Source of the DNA: Endomychus coccineus
Taxonomy: Eukaryota > Arthropoda > Insecta > Coleoptera > Endomychidae
Length of the DNA: 64,000 bases
Reading direction: 5' to 3'
Assembly (NCBI GenBank): GCA_958510875.1
Contig: OY294072.1
Coordinates: 3,162,001 to 3,226,000 of the forward strand
In this document: positions 40,898 through 53,414 of the stretch, piece by piece
How positions within the stretch are numbered: position 1 is the stretch's first letter
Layout: each line of letters begins with the position of its first letter
Made by a program: the position numbers and the translations under genes
Notes under the pieces: model-generated
What the model was told of the DNA's origin: nothing
Database searches by the model: none
What the model saw: only the letters and a program-made list of their open reading frames with translations

Positions 40898-43800
40898 GAA
40901 ATATGTTTCAGATATGAATCCGGGACTAAGAATGATTTCAAAATTCTCTTGGCTGAATGCGTCCACTCCTGGATCTGAAGATGTCATATCTTCAGTTTCC
41001 GAGACAAACGCGACAATGTACGAAGCCTATGGATCGTCGATCTGGTCGTTTACATTGGGTATACTCAAATCGTTATTAGAACAGCTATCGACATGAACTA
41101 TGGGTCGGGAAGGTCAGAAATATGTTTCAAATTTGAATCCAGGATTAAAAATGATTTTAAAATCACACACAGTTTTCAATATAAACGCGACAACGTAAGA
41201 AGCGAATGAATCGTCGATCAGTAGTTTTACATTAGTTATACTAAAGTCGTTATAAGAATAGCTATTGACAAGAAATATGGGTCAGGATGTTCAGAAACAT
41301 ATTTCAAATATGAATCTGGGACTATGAATGATTTCAGATTTCTCTTGGCTGAACGCGTACACTCCTGGATCTGAAGATATCATATCTTCAGTTTTCAATA
41401 TAAACGCGACAACGTACGGAGCGAATGAATCGTCGATCTAGACGTTTACATTGGGTATAATTTAATCGTTATTAGAACAGCTATCGACATGAACTATGGT
41501 TCGGGATGTTCAGCAATACGTTTTAAATTTGAAATCGTGACTAAAAATGATTTTAGAATTCTTTTGGCTAAACGCGTACTCTCCTGAATCTGAAGATGTC
41601 ATATTTCCAGTTTCCGAGATAAACGCGGCAATGTACGAAGCGAATGAATCGTCGAACTGGACGTTCACATTGAGTATACTAAAATCGTTATATGAACCGC
41701 TATTGACATGAACTATGGGTCGGGATGTTACCAAATATGTTTTAAATTTGAATCCGAAACTAGAAATGATATTAAAATACTCTTGTATGAACGCGTACAC
41801 TCCTGGATCTGGAGATGTCATATCTTCAGTTTTCGATATAAACGCGACAATGAGCGAAGCGAATTAATCGTCGATCTAGACGTTTACATTGGGTTTGCTC
41901 AAATCGTCATAAGAACAATCATCGACATGAACTTCGGGTCGAGATATTCAGAAATATGTTTTGAATTTGAATCCGGGACTAAAAACGATTCCAGAATACT
42001 CTTGGCTAATCGCGTACACTCCTGGATCTAAAGATGTCATATCTCCAGTTTTCGAGAAACACGCGACAATGTACGAAGCGAACGAATCGTCGATCTAGAC
42101 GTTTACATTGGGAATATATGAATCGTTATTAGAACATTTATCGCCATGAACTATAGGTCGGAATGTTCAGAAATATGTTTTGAATTTGAATCCGGGACTT
42201 AAAATGATTCTAGAATCCTATTGGCTGAACGCGTACACTCCTGGATCTGGAGATGTCATATCTTCAGTTTTCGATATAAACGCGACAACGAACGAAGCCA
42301 ATGAATCGTCGATCTAGACGTTTACATTGGGTTTACTCAAATCGTAATAAGAACAGTCATCGACATGAACTTTGGCTCGAGATATTCAGAAATATGTTTT
42401 GAATTTGAATCCGGGACCAAAATTGATTCTAGAATCCTCTTGGCTGACGAGTACACTCCTGGATCTGAAGATGTCAAATCTTCAAATTCCGTGATAAACG
42501 CGACAATGTATGGAGCGAACGATTCGTCGATCTAGAGGTTCACATTGGGTATACTCAAATCGTTATCAGAACAGCTATCGACATCAACTATGAATCGGCA
42601 TATTCAGAAATGTGTTTTGAATTGAATCTCGGACCCAAAATGATTTCAGAATTCTCTTGGCTGAACGCTTACTCCCCTGGATCTGAAGATGTCATATCTT
42701 CAGTTTTCTAGATAAACGCGACTATTTACGAAAAGAAGGAATTGTCGATCTAGACGTTCACATTGGGTATACTTGAATCTTTATTAGAACAGCTATCGTC
42801 ATGAACTATGGGTCGAGATGTTCAGAAATATGTTTTAAATTTGAATCCGGGACTAAAAATGATGTAAGAATCCTCTTGACTAAACGCGTACACTCCTGAA
42901 TCTGGAGATGTCATATTTTCAGTTTTCGAGATAAACGCGGCAGTGTACGAACCGAAGGAATAGTAGATCTGAACATTCACATTGAGAATACTCAAATCAT
43001 TATTAGAACAGCTATCGACATTAACCATGGGTCGGAATGACCAGAAAAATGTTTTAAATTTGAATCCGGGACTAAAAATGATTTTAGAATTCTTTTGGCT
43101 AAACGCGTACTCTCCTGAATCTGAAGATGTCATATTTCCAGTTTCCGAGATAAATGCGATAATGCACGAAGCGAATGCATTGTGGATCTAGACGCTTACA
43201 TTGTGTATACCAAAATCGTTATATGAACAGGTATTGACATGAACTATGGGTCGGGATGTTACGAAATATGTTTCAAATTTGAATCCGGAAATAAAAATGA
43301 TTTTAAAATACTCTTGGTTTAACCCGTACTCCCCTGGATCTGAAGATGTCATATCTTCAGTTTTCGATATAAACGAGACAATGTAGGAAGCGAATGAATC
43401 GTCGATCTAGACGTTTACATTGGGTTCAATCGAATCGTTATAAGAACAGTCATCGACATGAACTATGGGTCGGGATATTCAGAAATATGTTTTGAATTTG
43501 AATCAGGGACTAAAAACAATTTCACAATCCTCTCGGCTGAACGCGTACACTCCTGGATCTGAAGATGTCATATCTCCAGTTTTCAAGAAACACGCGACAA
43601 TGTACGAAGCGAACGAATCGTCGATCCAGACGTTTACATTGAGAATAATTGAATCGTTATCAGAACAGCTATCGCCATGAACTATAGGTCTGAATGTTCA
43701 GAAAGATGTTTTGAATTTGAATCCGGGACTAAAAATGATTTTAGAATCCTCTTGGCGTAACGCGTTAACTTCTGGATCTGAAGATGTCATATCTTCAATT

Positions 43801-45351
43801 TTCGAGATAAACGCGACAATGTACGGAGCGAATGAATCGTCGATCTAGACGTTCAAATTGAGTATACTGAAAACCTTATTAGAACAGCTATCGAAAGGAA
43901 CTATGGTTCGGGATGTTCAGAAATATGTTTTAAATGCGAATACGATACTAAAAATGATTTTAGAATTCTTCCGGCTAAACGCATACACTCCTGGATTTGA
44001 AGATGTAATATCTTCAGTTTTTGAGATAAACGAGACAATGTACGAAGCGAACGAATCGTCTATCTAGACGTTTATATGGGGAATACTGAAATCGTTATTA
44101 GAACAGCTATCGGCATGTACCATGAGTCAGGATATTCAGAAATGTGTTTTAAGTTTAAATCCGTGACTGAAAATGATTCTATAATCCTCTTGGCTGAATG
44201 CGTACACTCCTGAATCTGAAGATGTCGAATCTTCAAATTTCGAGATAAACGCGACAATGTACGGAACGATTCGTCGATCTAGACCTTTACATTGAGTATA
44301 CTCAAATCGTTATTAGAACAGCTATCGACATCAACTATGAATCGACATATTCAGAAATGTGTTTTAAATTTGAATCTCGGACTAGAAATGATTTCAGAAT
44401 TCTCTTAACTGAACGGGTACCCTCCTGGATCTGAAGATGTCATATCTTCAGTTTTCGAGATAAACGCGACAAAGTACGAAACGAAGGAATCGTCGATCTA
44501 GACGTTCACATTGGGTATACTTAAATCGTTATTAGAACAGCTATCGCCGTGAACTATGAGTCGAGATGTTCAGAAATATGTTTTAAAATTGAATCCGGGA
44601 CTAAAAATGATGTTAGAATCATCTTGACTAAACGCGTACACTTCTGGATCTGGAGATGTCATATCTTCAGTTTTCGAGATAAACGCGGCAGTGTACGGAG
44701 CGAATGGAACGTCGATCTGGAAGTTTACATTGAGTATACTGAAATCGTTATTAGAACAGCTATCGACATTAAGTATGGGTCTGGATGTTCAGAAATATGT
44801 TTTAAATTCGAATTCAGGACTAAGAATGATTTTAGTATCCTCTTGGCTAAACGCATACTCTCCTGGATTTGAAGATGACATATTTCCAGTTTTCGAAATA
44901 AATGCGATAATGCACGAATCGAATGCATTGTGGATTTGGACGTTCATATTTTGTATACTAAAATCGTTATATGAACAGCTATTGACAAGAACTATGGGTC
45001 GGGATGTTACGAAATATGTTTTAAATTTGAATCCGAAACTGAAAACGATTTTGAAATACTTTTGGGTGAACGCGTACACTCCTGGATCTGAAGATCTCAT
45101 ATCTTCAGTTTTCGATATAAACGCGACAATGTACGAAGCGAATGAATCGTCGATCTAGACGTTTACATTGGGTTTACTCAAATCGCTATAAAACTCCCAT
45201 CGACATGAAATATGGGTCGGGTTATTCAGAAATATGTTTTGAATTTCAATCCGGAACTAAAAATGATTTTAGAATCCTCTTGGCTGAACGAGCACACTCC
45301 TGGGTCTGAAGATGTCATATCTTCAGTTATCGAGATAAACGCGAATATGCA
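40898..45351. repeat. ~219-bp satellite block 2
   Basis: About 20 diverged monomers. Starts with the right TSD copy of C (GAAATA, 40898-40903) and ends with the left TSD copy of D (TATGCA, 45346-45351). GGTCGG landmarks at 42811, 43029, 43249 and 43468 give periods of 218-220 bp. Many monomers carry a short open frame (GRDVQKYVLNLNPGLKMI and onward) ending at the TAG of GATCTAGACG. No gene. Confidence 0.9.
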
Positions 45352-45629
45352 AGTAGGGATGGGGGCACTTGGGGCGGCCAGGCAGAGAGCCTTATCAGAT
45401 GTAGGCAACCAGTGATACACTCGTGCATGCGCGGTATGCCCAGATAGGTATTGGTAAGTACTGACCCCTGTATTACCGGCCAGGTAGACGGTTAGGGTGT
45501 GGTCTCGCCTCTAACCTCTAGGTGTTACCGGGTAGACGGCTAGGGCTTGATCGTTCAAGGTAGGACATCAAGCAATATGTGAGGTTAGGGAGAACTTCAA
45601 TGTAAAGCAGCATCAACATATTTTTTTTT

Positions 45630-45698
45630 TCTACACACGGGAATCGAACCCGAGAAATGAAATCCAAAGCCGGCTCCTTAACCGCTCAGCTATGGAGG
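45630..45698 (-). ncRNA. tRNA-like sequence with A and B boxes (D left TIR)
   Basis: Read on minus, it has TAGCTGAGCGG (A box) and GGTTCGATTCC (B box) with a good T-arm (CGGG/CCCG). The acceptor ends do not pair and no anticodon stem forms, so it is not a working tRNA. It is either a tRNA-derived (SINE-like) insertion or a degenerate tRNA that may keep pol III promoter activity. Confidence 0.5.
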
Positions 45699-47235
45699 AA
45701 TTGAGAACAAGCGATTTTAATGTTGTAGATATAACCGCAGGGTATCCGGTCTGAGTGATAAGTGCGAGTATATTGCAGTCTATATGATGCAGGTAATTGT
45801 TTTACATGACGTTAGTCATGCAGGTATGTCACGAAGCGAGGTATGGCATGTGAGACTTCATAGCGCTAGCCATAGGGGTTTTGAAAGAGTTATAATGGCG
45901 CTGTTTATGTATGCTGTCAGTCACGCGATTTTTGAAAGAGGCGGGTATTCATCGGAGGTATCATGGGAGGGCTGCTGCTCCTTCATCGGAGTGGGTGTAT
46001 AGATGGAATGTTATACAGTGTGGAAATGATATCTTCTTCTGCATTTCTCAAACGCGATGTTTATGAGGAAATTACTTTCAATCATCTTAAACATATATGG
46101 AAATTATTTTTAGTATACAAAATGGAGTTGGGAGACTTCAATGGGTATGGAATGTGAGGTTATACAGATTGTTTATGTATGACGTTAGTCATGTGAATTT
46201 GAATGAAGCTCACGCGATCTCCAACGAGACAGGTGTGTATGTGAGGTTATACAGAGTGTGCAGGTATAATGATGTCTATCACGCAGGTCTTCAGCGAGGA
46301 ATCTACCTTGCAGGAGTCTTCAATGAAATGTGAGGTTGTTTGTACATGCCGTTAGTCGCAGGGTTTTGTCTGAGTTATAACGATATCGTACACGGCGCAT
46401 TGTCTGCCCCCACAAGTCTTCAATAAGGGCCATAACATCTAACATGTGATAGTTTACAAAAATGCTGCTTCTCATAATAGCGATATCATGAAGCGTTTGC
46501 AGAAATAACTATTAAATCATCTTATTCAACTTGGAATTATCGTAATGATGCGCGCGATCCTTCAATGTTAAAGTAGTTTCATAAGTTATCCGAAAGTAAT
46601 ATGAATATATGAAATGTTTTTCCAAAATTAGTTCCGAAGTAAACATAATTCGCTATAATATTCATTCATGTATGTTTCATAAATTATCCGATATAAATCA
46701 AATAAGTTTATGTCGCAGGTTGAACAATATTCACTATCATATTTTGCGGTAGAGCTACAGCTGGTTCGAGAGATAAGAAAGATACGCCGATCACCTTCAA
46801 ACATGATGAGAATACTTTATTTTAAATCACACATGTAGTATGTATATATTCGAATCATATTGATTGTAAATCGCATAATATGATCCGAAATCTAGCTGCT
46901 GCTGGGTGTAGCCCAATACCTATACAGAATCTAGACGAAGCGGTGTTACGCATCACGAACTGTCTGTACAGCTCGATTGCTATATAACAAAATACATTTT
47001 TAATCATCTTAAACATATCGATGTGCTAATATAATTTTTTCAGTATGCAAAAATATACTAATAAAACATTTTTCATCGACACACATTTCTTCATAGGATA
47101 GTTAGCTTTTTATAAAATTCATTCAATTTCAATGGGAAACATATATGCGAGGGAGTTTCATAGAGATCGAACTCATTTCCCCAACCACCCCAAGAGGTAG
47201 AACTATGATGAGGAATAGATGTGGATAATGATAAT

Positions 47236-48075
47236 AATCATATGAATATCTTCATAAGCGCTAATCTATATGACATTCAAACACATGCTTCATAAAAGTC
47301 TGAATATTGAGTAGAGCTATAGTATCTTCTTCATAAGCGATCATTATCAACATTCAGACACTTGTTTAGCACGTGATTCAATAGCCTGTCACCATCGTTC
47401 ACGAACTATGATGGGCTGATGAGGAATAAAATACCAATAATAATTATATAAATATCTCCATTAGCAATCTGTACATTTTCCTTCACGAGCACGACTTTTA
47501 CAAACTCCATACGTTCGCGTAAAATATTATAATGATACACACATTTTTTGTTCACGGGTTTACATAATCATATGAATATCTTCATAAACGCTAATCTATA
47601 TGACATTCAAACACATGCTTCATAAAAGTCTGAATATTGAGTAGAGCTACAGTATCTTCTTCATAAGCGATCATTATCAACATTCAGACACTTGTTTAGC
47701 ACGTGATTCAACAGCCTGTCACCATCGTTCACGAACTATGATGAGCTGATGAGGAATAAAATACCAATAATAATTATATAAATATCTCCATTAGCAATCT
47801 GTACATTTTCCTTCACGAGCACGACTTTTACAAACTCCATACGTTCGCGTAAAATATTATAATGATAAACACATTTTTTGTTCACGGGTTTACATAATCA
47901 TATGAATATCTTCATAAACGCTAATCTATATGACATTCAAACACATGCTTCATAAAAGTCTGAATATTGAGTAGAGCTATAGTATCTTATTCATAAGCGA
48001 TCATTATCAACATTCAGACACTTGTTTAGCACGTGATTCAACAGCCTGGCATCATCGTTCACGAACTATGATGGT
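47236..48075. repeat. 330-bp direct repeats (D left TIR)
   Basis: AATCATATGAATATCTTCAT starts at 47236, 47566 and 47896, an exact 330-bp period. Each unit holds CATTCAGACACTTGTTTAGC (a relative of the 20-bp CACGTG unit) and CATCGTTCACGAACTATGAT (a relative of the CRE palindrome arm). The right arm has fewer units. Confidence 0.85.
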
Positions 48076-48455
48076 TCGATGAGGACTCAAACATTGAACA
48101 GATGAATCTTTGAGGTTAAATATCTGCTGTAGAAATTACCCCACTTTTATTACCTTTTATTTGAGAATATCGATATCTCCCATGTAACGGCTTATTGCCT
48201 AAAGCTATTTTGTATGCAACATTGTTATCATTTGCGAGCCTACGAGGGCCTGTGTGTTGGTCGGTGCTGAATGAATATGTTTGACTATTATTACCTGTAG
48301 ATTTATTTGAGATTCTTCAAGTTTGAGATTGATAACCCACATGAAGAAAGAAGCTTCAACGAATTGATAGGTTATTTATTATTTTCATAATCGCTATTCT
48401 GAATGTGACAACTTTATCGGCTTCAACACTCGAGATAAGAGAGAATATTTACCGC

Positions 48456-48919
48456 TGATGTAGGGAGAATCAATATGATGCATACAAATTGGGGTGGGTG
48501 AGAACTTCAGACTATAGCTTTATTTGTATCGAAATACATAAGGATTTTGACGAGTAAGTGGTGTTTTATTGAATTGAAGATCCGGCGACCATCGTTCACG
48601 AACGATGATGACGTCACTGCTTCAAGCCAATGACAGTAACTGATTCAATCCGGCGACCATCGTTCACGAACGATGATGACGTCACTGCTTCAAGCCAATG
48701 ACAGTAACTGATTCAATCCGGCGACCATCGTTCACGAACGATGATGACGTCACTGCTTCAAGCCAATGACAGTAACTGATTCAATCCGGCGACCATAGTT
48801 TACGAACGATGATGACGTCATCATCGTTCACGAACTATGATGGGCTAATGAGGAATAAAATGTGAATAATCATAATGTTTGTAATACATTCATGCACATG
48901 TTTTATCGCATGATTCAAC
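48456..48919. repeat. Start of the D core: 68-bp CRE repeats
   Basis: From ~48585, units of GCGACCATCGTTCACGAACG...GACGTCACTGCTTC recur every 68 bp (48653, 48721, 48789), ending in a TGACGTCA palindrome near 48815. This equals the inner A TIR, so D switches from C-like to A-like sequence between 48455 and 48585. Confidence 0.75.
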
Positions 48920-49465
48920 ACATGCTTCAACATTCAGACACGTGTTTCAGACACGTGTTTCAACATTCAGACACGTGTTTCAACATTCAGACACGTGTTT
49001 CAGCATTCAGACACGTGTTTCAGACACGTGTTTCAACATTCAGACACGTGTTTCAGCATTCAGACACGTGTTTCAGACACGTGTTTCAACATTCAGACAC
49101 GTGTTTCAGCATTCAGACACGTGTTTCAGACACGTGTTTCAGCATTCAGACACGTGTTTCAGACATTCAGACACGTGTTTCAACATTCAGACACGTGTTT
49201 CAGACACGTGTTTCAACATTCAGACACGTGTTTCAACATTCAGACACGTGTTTCAGCATTCAGACACGTGTTTCAGACACGTGTTCCAACATTCAGACAC
49301 GTGTTCCAGCATTCAGACACGTGTTTCAGACACGTGTTTCAACATTCAGACACGTGTTTCAGCATTCAGACACGTGTTTCAGACACGTGTTTCAGCATTC
49401 AGACACGTGTTTCAGACATTCAGACACGTGTTTCAGCATTCAGACACGTGTTCCAGCATTCATAC
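48920..49465. repeat. Expanded CACGTG array upstream of ATPase (D)
   Basis: About 30 CACGTG cores in 20-bp units CATTCAGACACGTGTTTCAA and 13-bp units CAGACACGTGTTT, arranged irregularly. It is at least twice the size of the A array. It ends in a CATACCTATTTAACATG block shared with A. Confidence 0.85.
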
Positions 49466-49555
49466 CTATTTAACATGTATTTGATACCTGATTTTGACAG
49501 AAGCGTAGAAGCACCTGACCGCGTGATCAGACATACACAATATAACATCATCATC

Positions 49556-49566
49556 TAGTATATAAA
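49556..49566 (+). promoter_or_regulatory. TATA box of ATPase gene (D)
   Basis: TAGTATATAAA, 18-28 bp before the ATPase ATG at 49584, the same arrangement as in A and B. Confidence 0.55.
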
Positions 49567-49583
49567 CAAATGCTTATTAACAT

Positions 49584-50309
49584 ATGTTCCAGTATGATTT
49601 CGATTCGCCTTCAGGCACGATGAAGATTGTTAAGCAAAAAGACTCGTTGAGTATTATGAACTTAGGGTCAAGCAATGAGAATGTTCAACAACCACAACGT
49701 CACAGCTCTTTGCTGCCTAATACTATACGAACAATAATCTGTGGTCCAAGTGATTGTGGGAAAACAAATGTGATGTTATCTCTATTGTTAGATGCAAACG
49801 GTCTGAAATTTGAAAACGTGTACATATATTCAAAGTCTTTACACCAGCCAAAATACCAGTTACTAAAGGAGACATTGAAGAAAATTGAGGGGCTTGGATA
49901 TTTTCCTTGTACCGAAAGTGATGAGGTCATAGACCCCACAGAAGCGAGGCCTAATTCGATAATAATATTCGATGACGTGATGTTCGAGAAACAGCAGAAA
50001 ATTCGTGCTTATTTTTCAAGAGGGAGACACAACTCAATTGATAGTTTCTATCTTTGCCAGTCTCTTGCTAAATGTCCAAAACATGGATTGCGCGACAATG
50101 CCAATTGCTTGATTATTTTCAAACAGGATGAGCTCAATTTGAAACATATATTCACCGATCATGTAAGTACTGACATGTCACTCGAAAAATTCAAAGAGAT
50201 ATGTAGCGTATGTTGGAAAGATAAATATGGATTCCTTATGATAAACAAAGACTGTGATATGAACAAAGGACGTTATCGCAAAGGTTTTGATAGTTATATA
50301 TACATCTAA
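49584..50309 (+). CDS. A32/FtsK-HerA-type packaging ATPase (D)
   Basis: A 241-residue intact frame, nearly identical to A. Walker A reads GPSDCGKTN, with Asp for Asn in the variable part of the loop; the invariant Gly-Lys-Thr is kept. Walker B SIIIFDDVM is unchanged. Packaging role by family knowledge. Confidence 0.85.
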   Translation: MFQYDFDSPSGTMKIVKQKDSLSIMNLGSSNENVQQPQRHSSLLPNTIRTIICGPSDCGKTNVMLSLLLDANGLKFENVYIYSKSLHQPKYQLLKETLKKIEGLGYFPCTESDEVIDPTEARPNSIIIFDDVMFEKQQKIRAYFSRGRHNSIDSFYLCQSLAKCPKHGLRDNANCLIIFKQDELNLKHIFTDHVSTDMSLEKFKEICSVCWKDKYGFLMINKDCDMNKGRYRKGFDSYIYI

Positions 50310-50351
50310 CATGTATATATACTTTCATTTGAAATAGACAACCCGCTCAGC

Positions 50352-51396
50352 ATGGACGTGGGTGTGAGTAACATGCTTAAAGAAAAACAACAATTGAAGA
50401 AAAAAATTTGGGAGTTAGCAAACGTTGTGAGGAAAAAATATATGGCTGTGAAATTGGGTAAAGCTGAAAATGATGAGATTCTAGATAATATGTTCAGAAC
50501 CTCTGGAGGAAATTGCGAGAAATGCTGAAATAATCGAACAAAATTCGTTGGTTAAACCTAAAAGTATTGTTTCTACAGCAACACAAATGGAGAACATACC
50601 AATCCCAAATATTCTAACTGAAGGTGAAGAATTCGTATATAACCCCCAAGATACTGAGGAGGATGTGTTTACACCCGAACCTACTATCGATCAGATTCGT
50701 GAAGAATTCAGAAAACATAAGAAAGATAATGCAGCGGCTACAGAGGAGTTTCTGCAACAATACCCCACATTAGCACGTTATTACTCGGAAGGATTCCTAT
50801 TGGATGATGATGTTAAGAGATATGATGATAAAATGGGTTTGCAATATAATTCAACTTTAGACAAATGGTTCATGTGTAATCAACCTATAGAAATTGATAG
50901 TGAGAGTAATATAATTATCAAGGGTACTCCGTTCAAAGGTACCACAGGACTGTATAATTTGATATTTTACAAAGATGTTCTACCTGATACTTACACTGTG
51001 GAAGATGGGAAAAATTACAGTCAAATGATGGAAATGACTAGTGCCCATAGACGTAATAACGATCCAGCTGATCGAATAAGATACACAGTGAAATACAAAC
51101 ATGTACTGAAACCATTGATTAATTCCATGAAAAAACCCAGAGCCAAAACATACACTGGAAGTGCATATATCAAAAATGATATGCTTGAATATAACGAGAA
51201 ACCTATCGAATATATTTTTTGGGATGACGTTAACGAAATGGTGGATAGACTGAGACTTCTTGTTGCATCCTTGCATGCCGGTAACCATAATGAGATAATC
51301 TCTATAATAGAAGAATTGATAGAGGCAGGGGTAATTGAACAAAAACCCGGTGTAAGACAAATTCATCACAGTTATAAAGATGGTTTCAATGGATAA
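50352..51396 (+). pseudogene. ORF2 protein, frameshifted (D)
   Basis: ATG at 50352 as in A. An 11-bp deletion near 50497 (relative to A) shifts the frame at about codon 49. Downstream, the frame is open from 50548 to the end (282 codons), with GTPFKGTTGLYNLIF and EKPIEYIFWDDVN. A different lesion from the one in B, so the two copies broke independently. Confidence 0.75.
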
Positions 51397-52033
51397 GTTT
51401 GGCAGAGCCTCCTCTCCCATGTGGATATATGATACAAATGTATTCAATAATAATTTCAAACAAGTTCACGGACAAGGATTATTCCTAACGACCGATGGAA
51501 GTTATGATATGGAAATATATGGATTGTGCAACGTAAAATTACCGAATGATGATGGAGATGTTGCAAATAAAGTATATGTTGATAAATTAACACACAAACT
51601 GAATCTGAAAACGGAAACCAGTCTTAAAGATACCTTCAATGTTAGGGTTGATAATTTGATCAAAGATATCAACAAGGATCTGGATGAACATAACTTAACG
51701 AATGATAAGGTTATTCTCAACATTGATAAACATCTGATGGACATTCAGAATAAATATAATGAAATGGGAATCTATATAAAATCAGAGTATAAAACAATCA
51801 GTGATAGTGTGAGGGAAAACAGAAATGAATTGGAAGAGATCAATAACACATTTAACAGTATGAACATGCGTCTAAATGACATTACTAGTAAAGTGGAGGC
51901 GTTAGAACGACGGATGACATCTGTGGAACCTTCTAAGAAGAGACCCTCATCATCCACAACAACAAAGCAGGGCTCTGTGAAACGTATATCTCCAAATCCT
52001 GTGAATATACCCAAAAAATTAATTCTACACTAG
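51380..52033 (+). CDS. Coiled-coil fibre-like protein (D)
   Basis: A 217-residue intact frame, very close to A and B: HGQGLFLTTDGSYDMEIYG, then the same coiled coil and basic tail. Overlaps the end of ORF2 by 17 bp, as in A. Confidence 0.65.
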   Translation: MVSMDKFGRASSPMWIYDTNVFNNNFKQVHGQGLFLTTDGSYDMEIYGLCNVKLPNDDGDVANKVYVDKLTHKLNLKTETSLKDTFNVRVDNLIKDINKDLDEHNLTNDKVILNIDKHLMDIQNKYNEMGIYIKSEYKTISDSVRENRNELEEINNTFNSMNMRLNDITSKVEALERRMTSVEPSKKRPSSSTTTKQGSVKRISPNPVNIPKKLILH

Positions 52034-52596
52034 ATTTCCACATTGATAAGATGAGTGAAAACAAGTTGTTCATGAGCTTCATGAGCACAGAAGAAAGAAC
52101 TTTTACCAGCGTCGAACATACATAAAAGGACTTCAATATAGGTGGAAGGGGTAGGAATATGCAATACGACTAGGACGATGAATCAAGAGTCAAGATTGAG
52201 ATATTTGAAACATATATTGTTAAGATTATACTTAAGTCTTTTGTATTGAGATAATTGATGAAAAAAATTATTTTGAGATCTTTGGTCTTCCTCATACCCC
52301 TCGTTAAATAACGGTGCAATCTTGAATTCTCATCAGTCTGTATGGAAGCGTGCGTGGGAGAAGTTGTTCTCAATACGCTTATAAACAAGATCCCGTTTGA
52401 ACTTCAAATCAATACCAGGGGCAAAATTAGAAGAACGGTTGAGGAGATTCAGGGTATCAATTCATTCGATAAAGCTTGCCGTCTACACGATATTTCATGC
52501 AATATAACACTCATAATTGTAGCCAGTTATATTTGGAATTGGTCGACTAACATTTATTAGTATATAAATAGATTGTTGATGAAGTTTTCATCAATC
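52034..52596 (+). pseudogene. Deletion scar: integrase and protease lost, PLA2 remnant (D)
   Basis: After the fibre gene a short piece of the integrase leader remains (GATAAGATGAGTGAAAACAA). Nearly the whole integrase is gone. At 52342-52500 a PLA2 N-terminus survives (MEACVGEVVLNTLINK, DKACRLHDISC), with the Ca-loop damaged and everything downstream, including the protease, missing. The sequence resumes at TTTATTAGTATATAAATAG before the penton. Two deletions inside an otherwise conserved module. Confidence 0.75.
52558..52568 (+). promoter_or_regulatory. TATA box of penton gene (D)
   Basis: TAGTATATAAA, ~30 bp before the penton ATG at 52597, as in A. Confidence 0.55.
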
Positions 52597-53334
52597 ATGT
52601 CTCAGACGTTCACTATCACGGGTAAGAGCTCTCGTTTATCTGTAGATTTCCACCCACCTATAGAACTAGATCCTCATTCATATTATTCTATCGCACTTGT
52701 TGGCTTGCACAATAGCATTCCGAACATTGGAGAAGGTTTTAATAAATTTTATTATGAAGATGTGAAGGGTGAGGAAAAAGTAGTAACTATACCTACGGGG
52801 TCCTACGAGTTGACAGACATCGAGGATTTCATACAAAGTGCAGTTTGTGGGATAGGAGTGAAGCAAAAAGAACGTGACCGGAAATTATCAATAAAATCTA
52901 ACAACAACACTCTACACACAGAGCTGAAGAGTGATTTTAAAGTGAATTTTATTCCTAAAGATAGTATAAGCGAACTGTTGGGATTCAGCAAAAAGAAATT
53001 GACATCTCATGAACTACACGTATCTGATCGACCTATAAACATAATCAAAGTTCAAACTATACGCGTAGAGTGTAACTTAACCGCGGGAGCATATTATAAC
53101 AATAAGATAGCTCATACGATATATGAGTTCTCACCTCTTGTACCACCTGGGTTTTCCATTGATATAGAGCCGAAGAATCTTATTTATCTACCGGTCATCA
53201 GCAAGACGTCCTTCGATAACATCACACTGAATATTCTAGATCAGAATTGGAAACCGGTAAATTTTCGTGGAGAAGAAATTATTATACGATTGGAATTGAA
53301 AAAGATCGCAAGGGATTATGGCTCACAACAATAA
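52597..53334 (+). CDS. Minor capsid (penton-like) protein (D)
   Basis: About 245 residues, intact, nearly identical to A apart from a two-codon deletion (VGLHNSIPN versus VGLHTYNSIPN). Same jelly-roll-type minor capsid assignment. An upstream in-frame ATG (52576) exists, but A lacks it, so 52597 is the likelier start. Confidence 0.75.
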   Translation: MSQTFTITGKSSRLSVDFHPPIELDPHSYYSIALVGLHNSIPNIGEGFNKFYYEDVKGEEKVVTIPTGSYELTDIEDFIQSAVCGIGVKQKERDRKLSIKSNNNTLHTELKSDFKVNFIPKDSISELLGFSKKKLTSHELHVSDRPINIIKVQTIRVECNLTAGAYYNNKIAHTIYEFSPLVPPGFSIDIEPKNLIYLPVISKTSFDNITLNILDQNWKPVNFRGEEIIIRLELKKIARDYGSQQ

Positions 53335-53414
53335 ATAATAATCCAATACTCACCACCACTCATTATATGAAAGGAATTCAACTGAGAAGGTTGCAGTAGC
53401 CATCACTTGAGAAC

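Larger units (their letters stand above)
45352..48455. repeat. Left TIR of element D
   Basis: Inverted copy of ~55095-57867. Outer ~80 bp match C. It contains the tRNA-like element, ~70-bp diverged repeats around GACGTTAGTCATG (45800-46350), and 330-bp direct repeats. It is longer than the right arm because it has one more 330-bp unit. Small frames (e.g. 45784-46002) occur in both arms, but I see no support for them as genes. Confidence 0.85.

Noticed and set aside
45630..45698. Functional tRNA gene
   Set aside because: Acceptor and anticodon stems do not pair, so only a tRNA-like promoter element is claimed.
45784..46333. Small frames conserved in both arms of D as genes
   Set aside because: Conservation is only that of the inverted repeat, and the region is itself made of diverged ~70-bp repeats.
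895..49465. CRISPR-like regular repeats
   Set aside because: Units are directly head to tail with no unique spacers and no cas genes; this is a tandem array in eukaryotic-type sequence.
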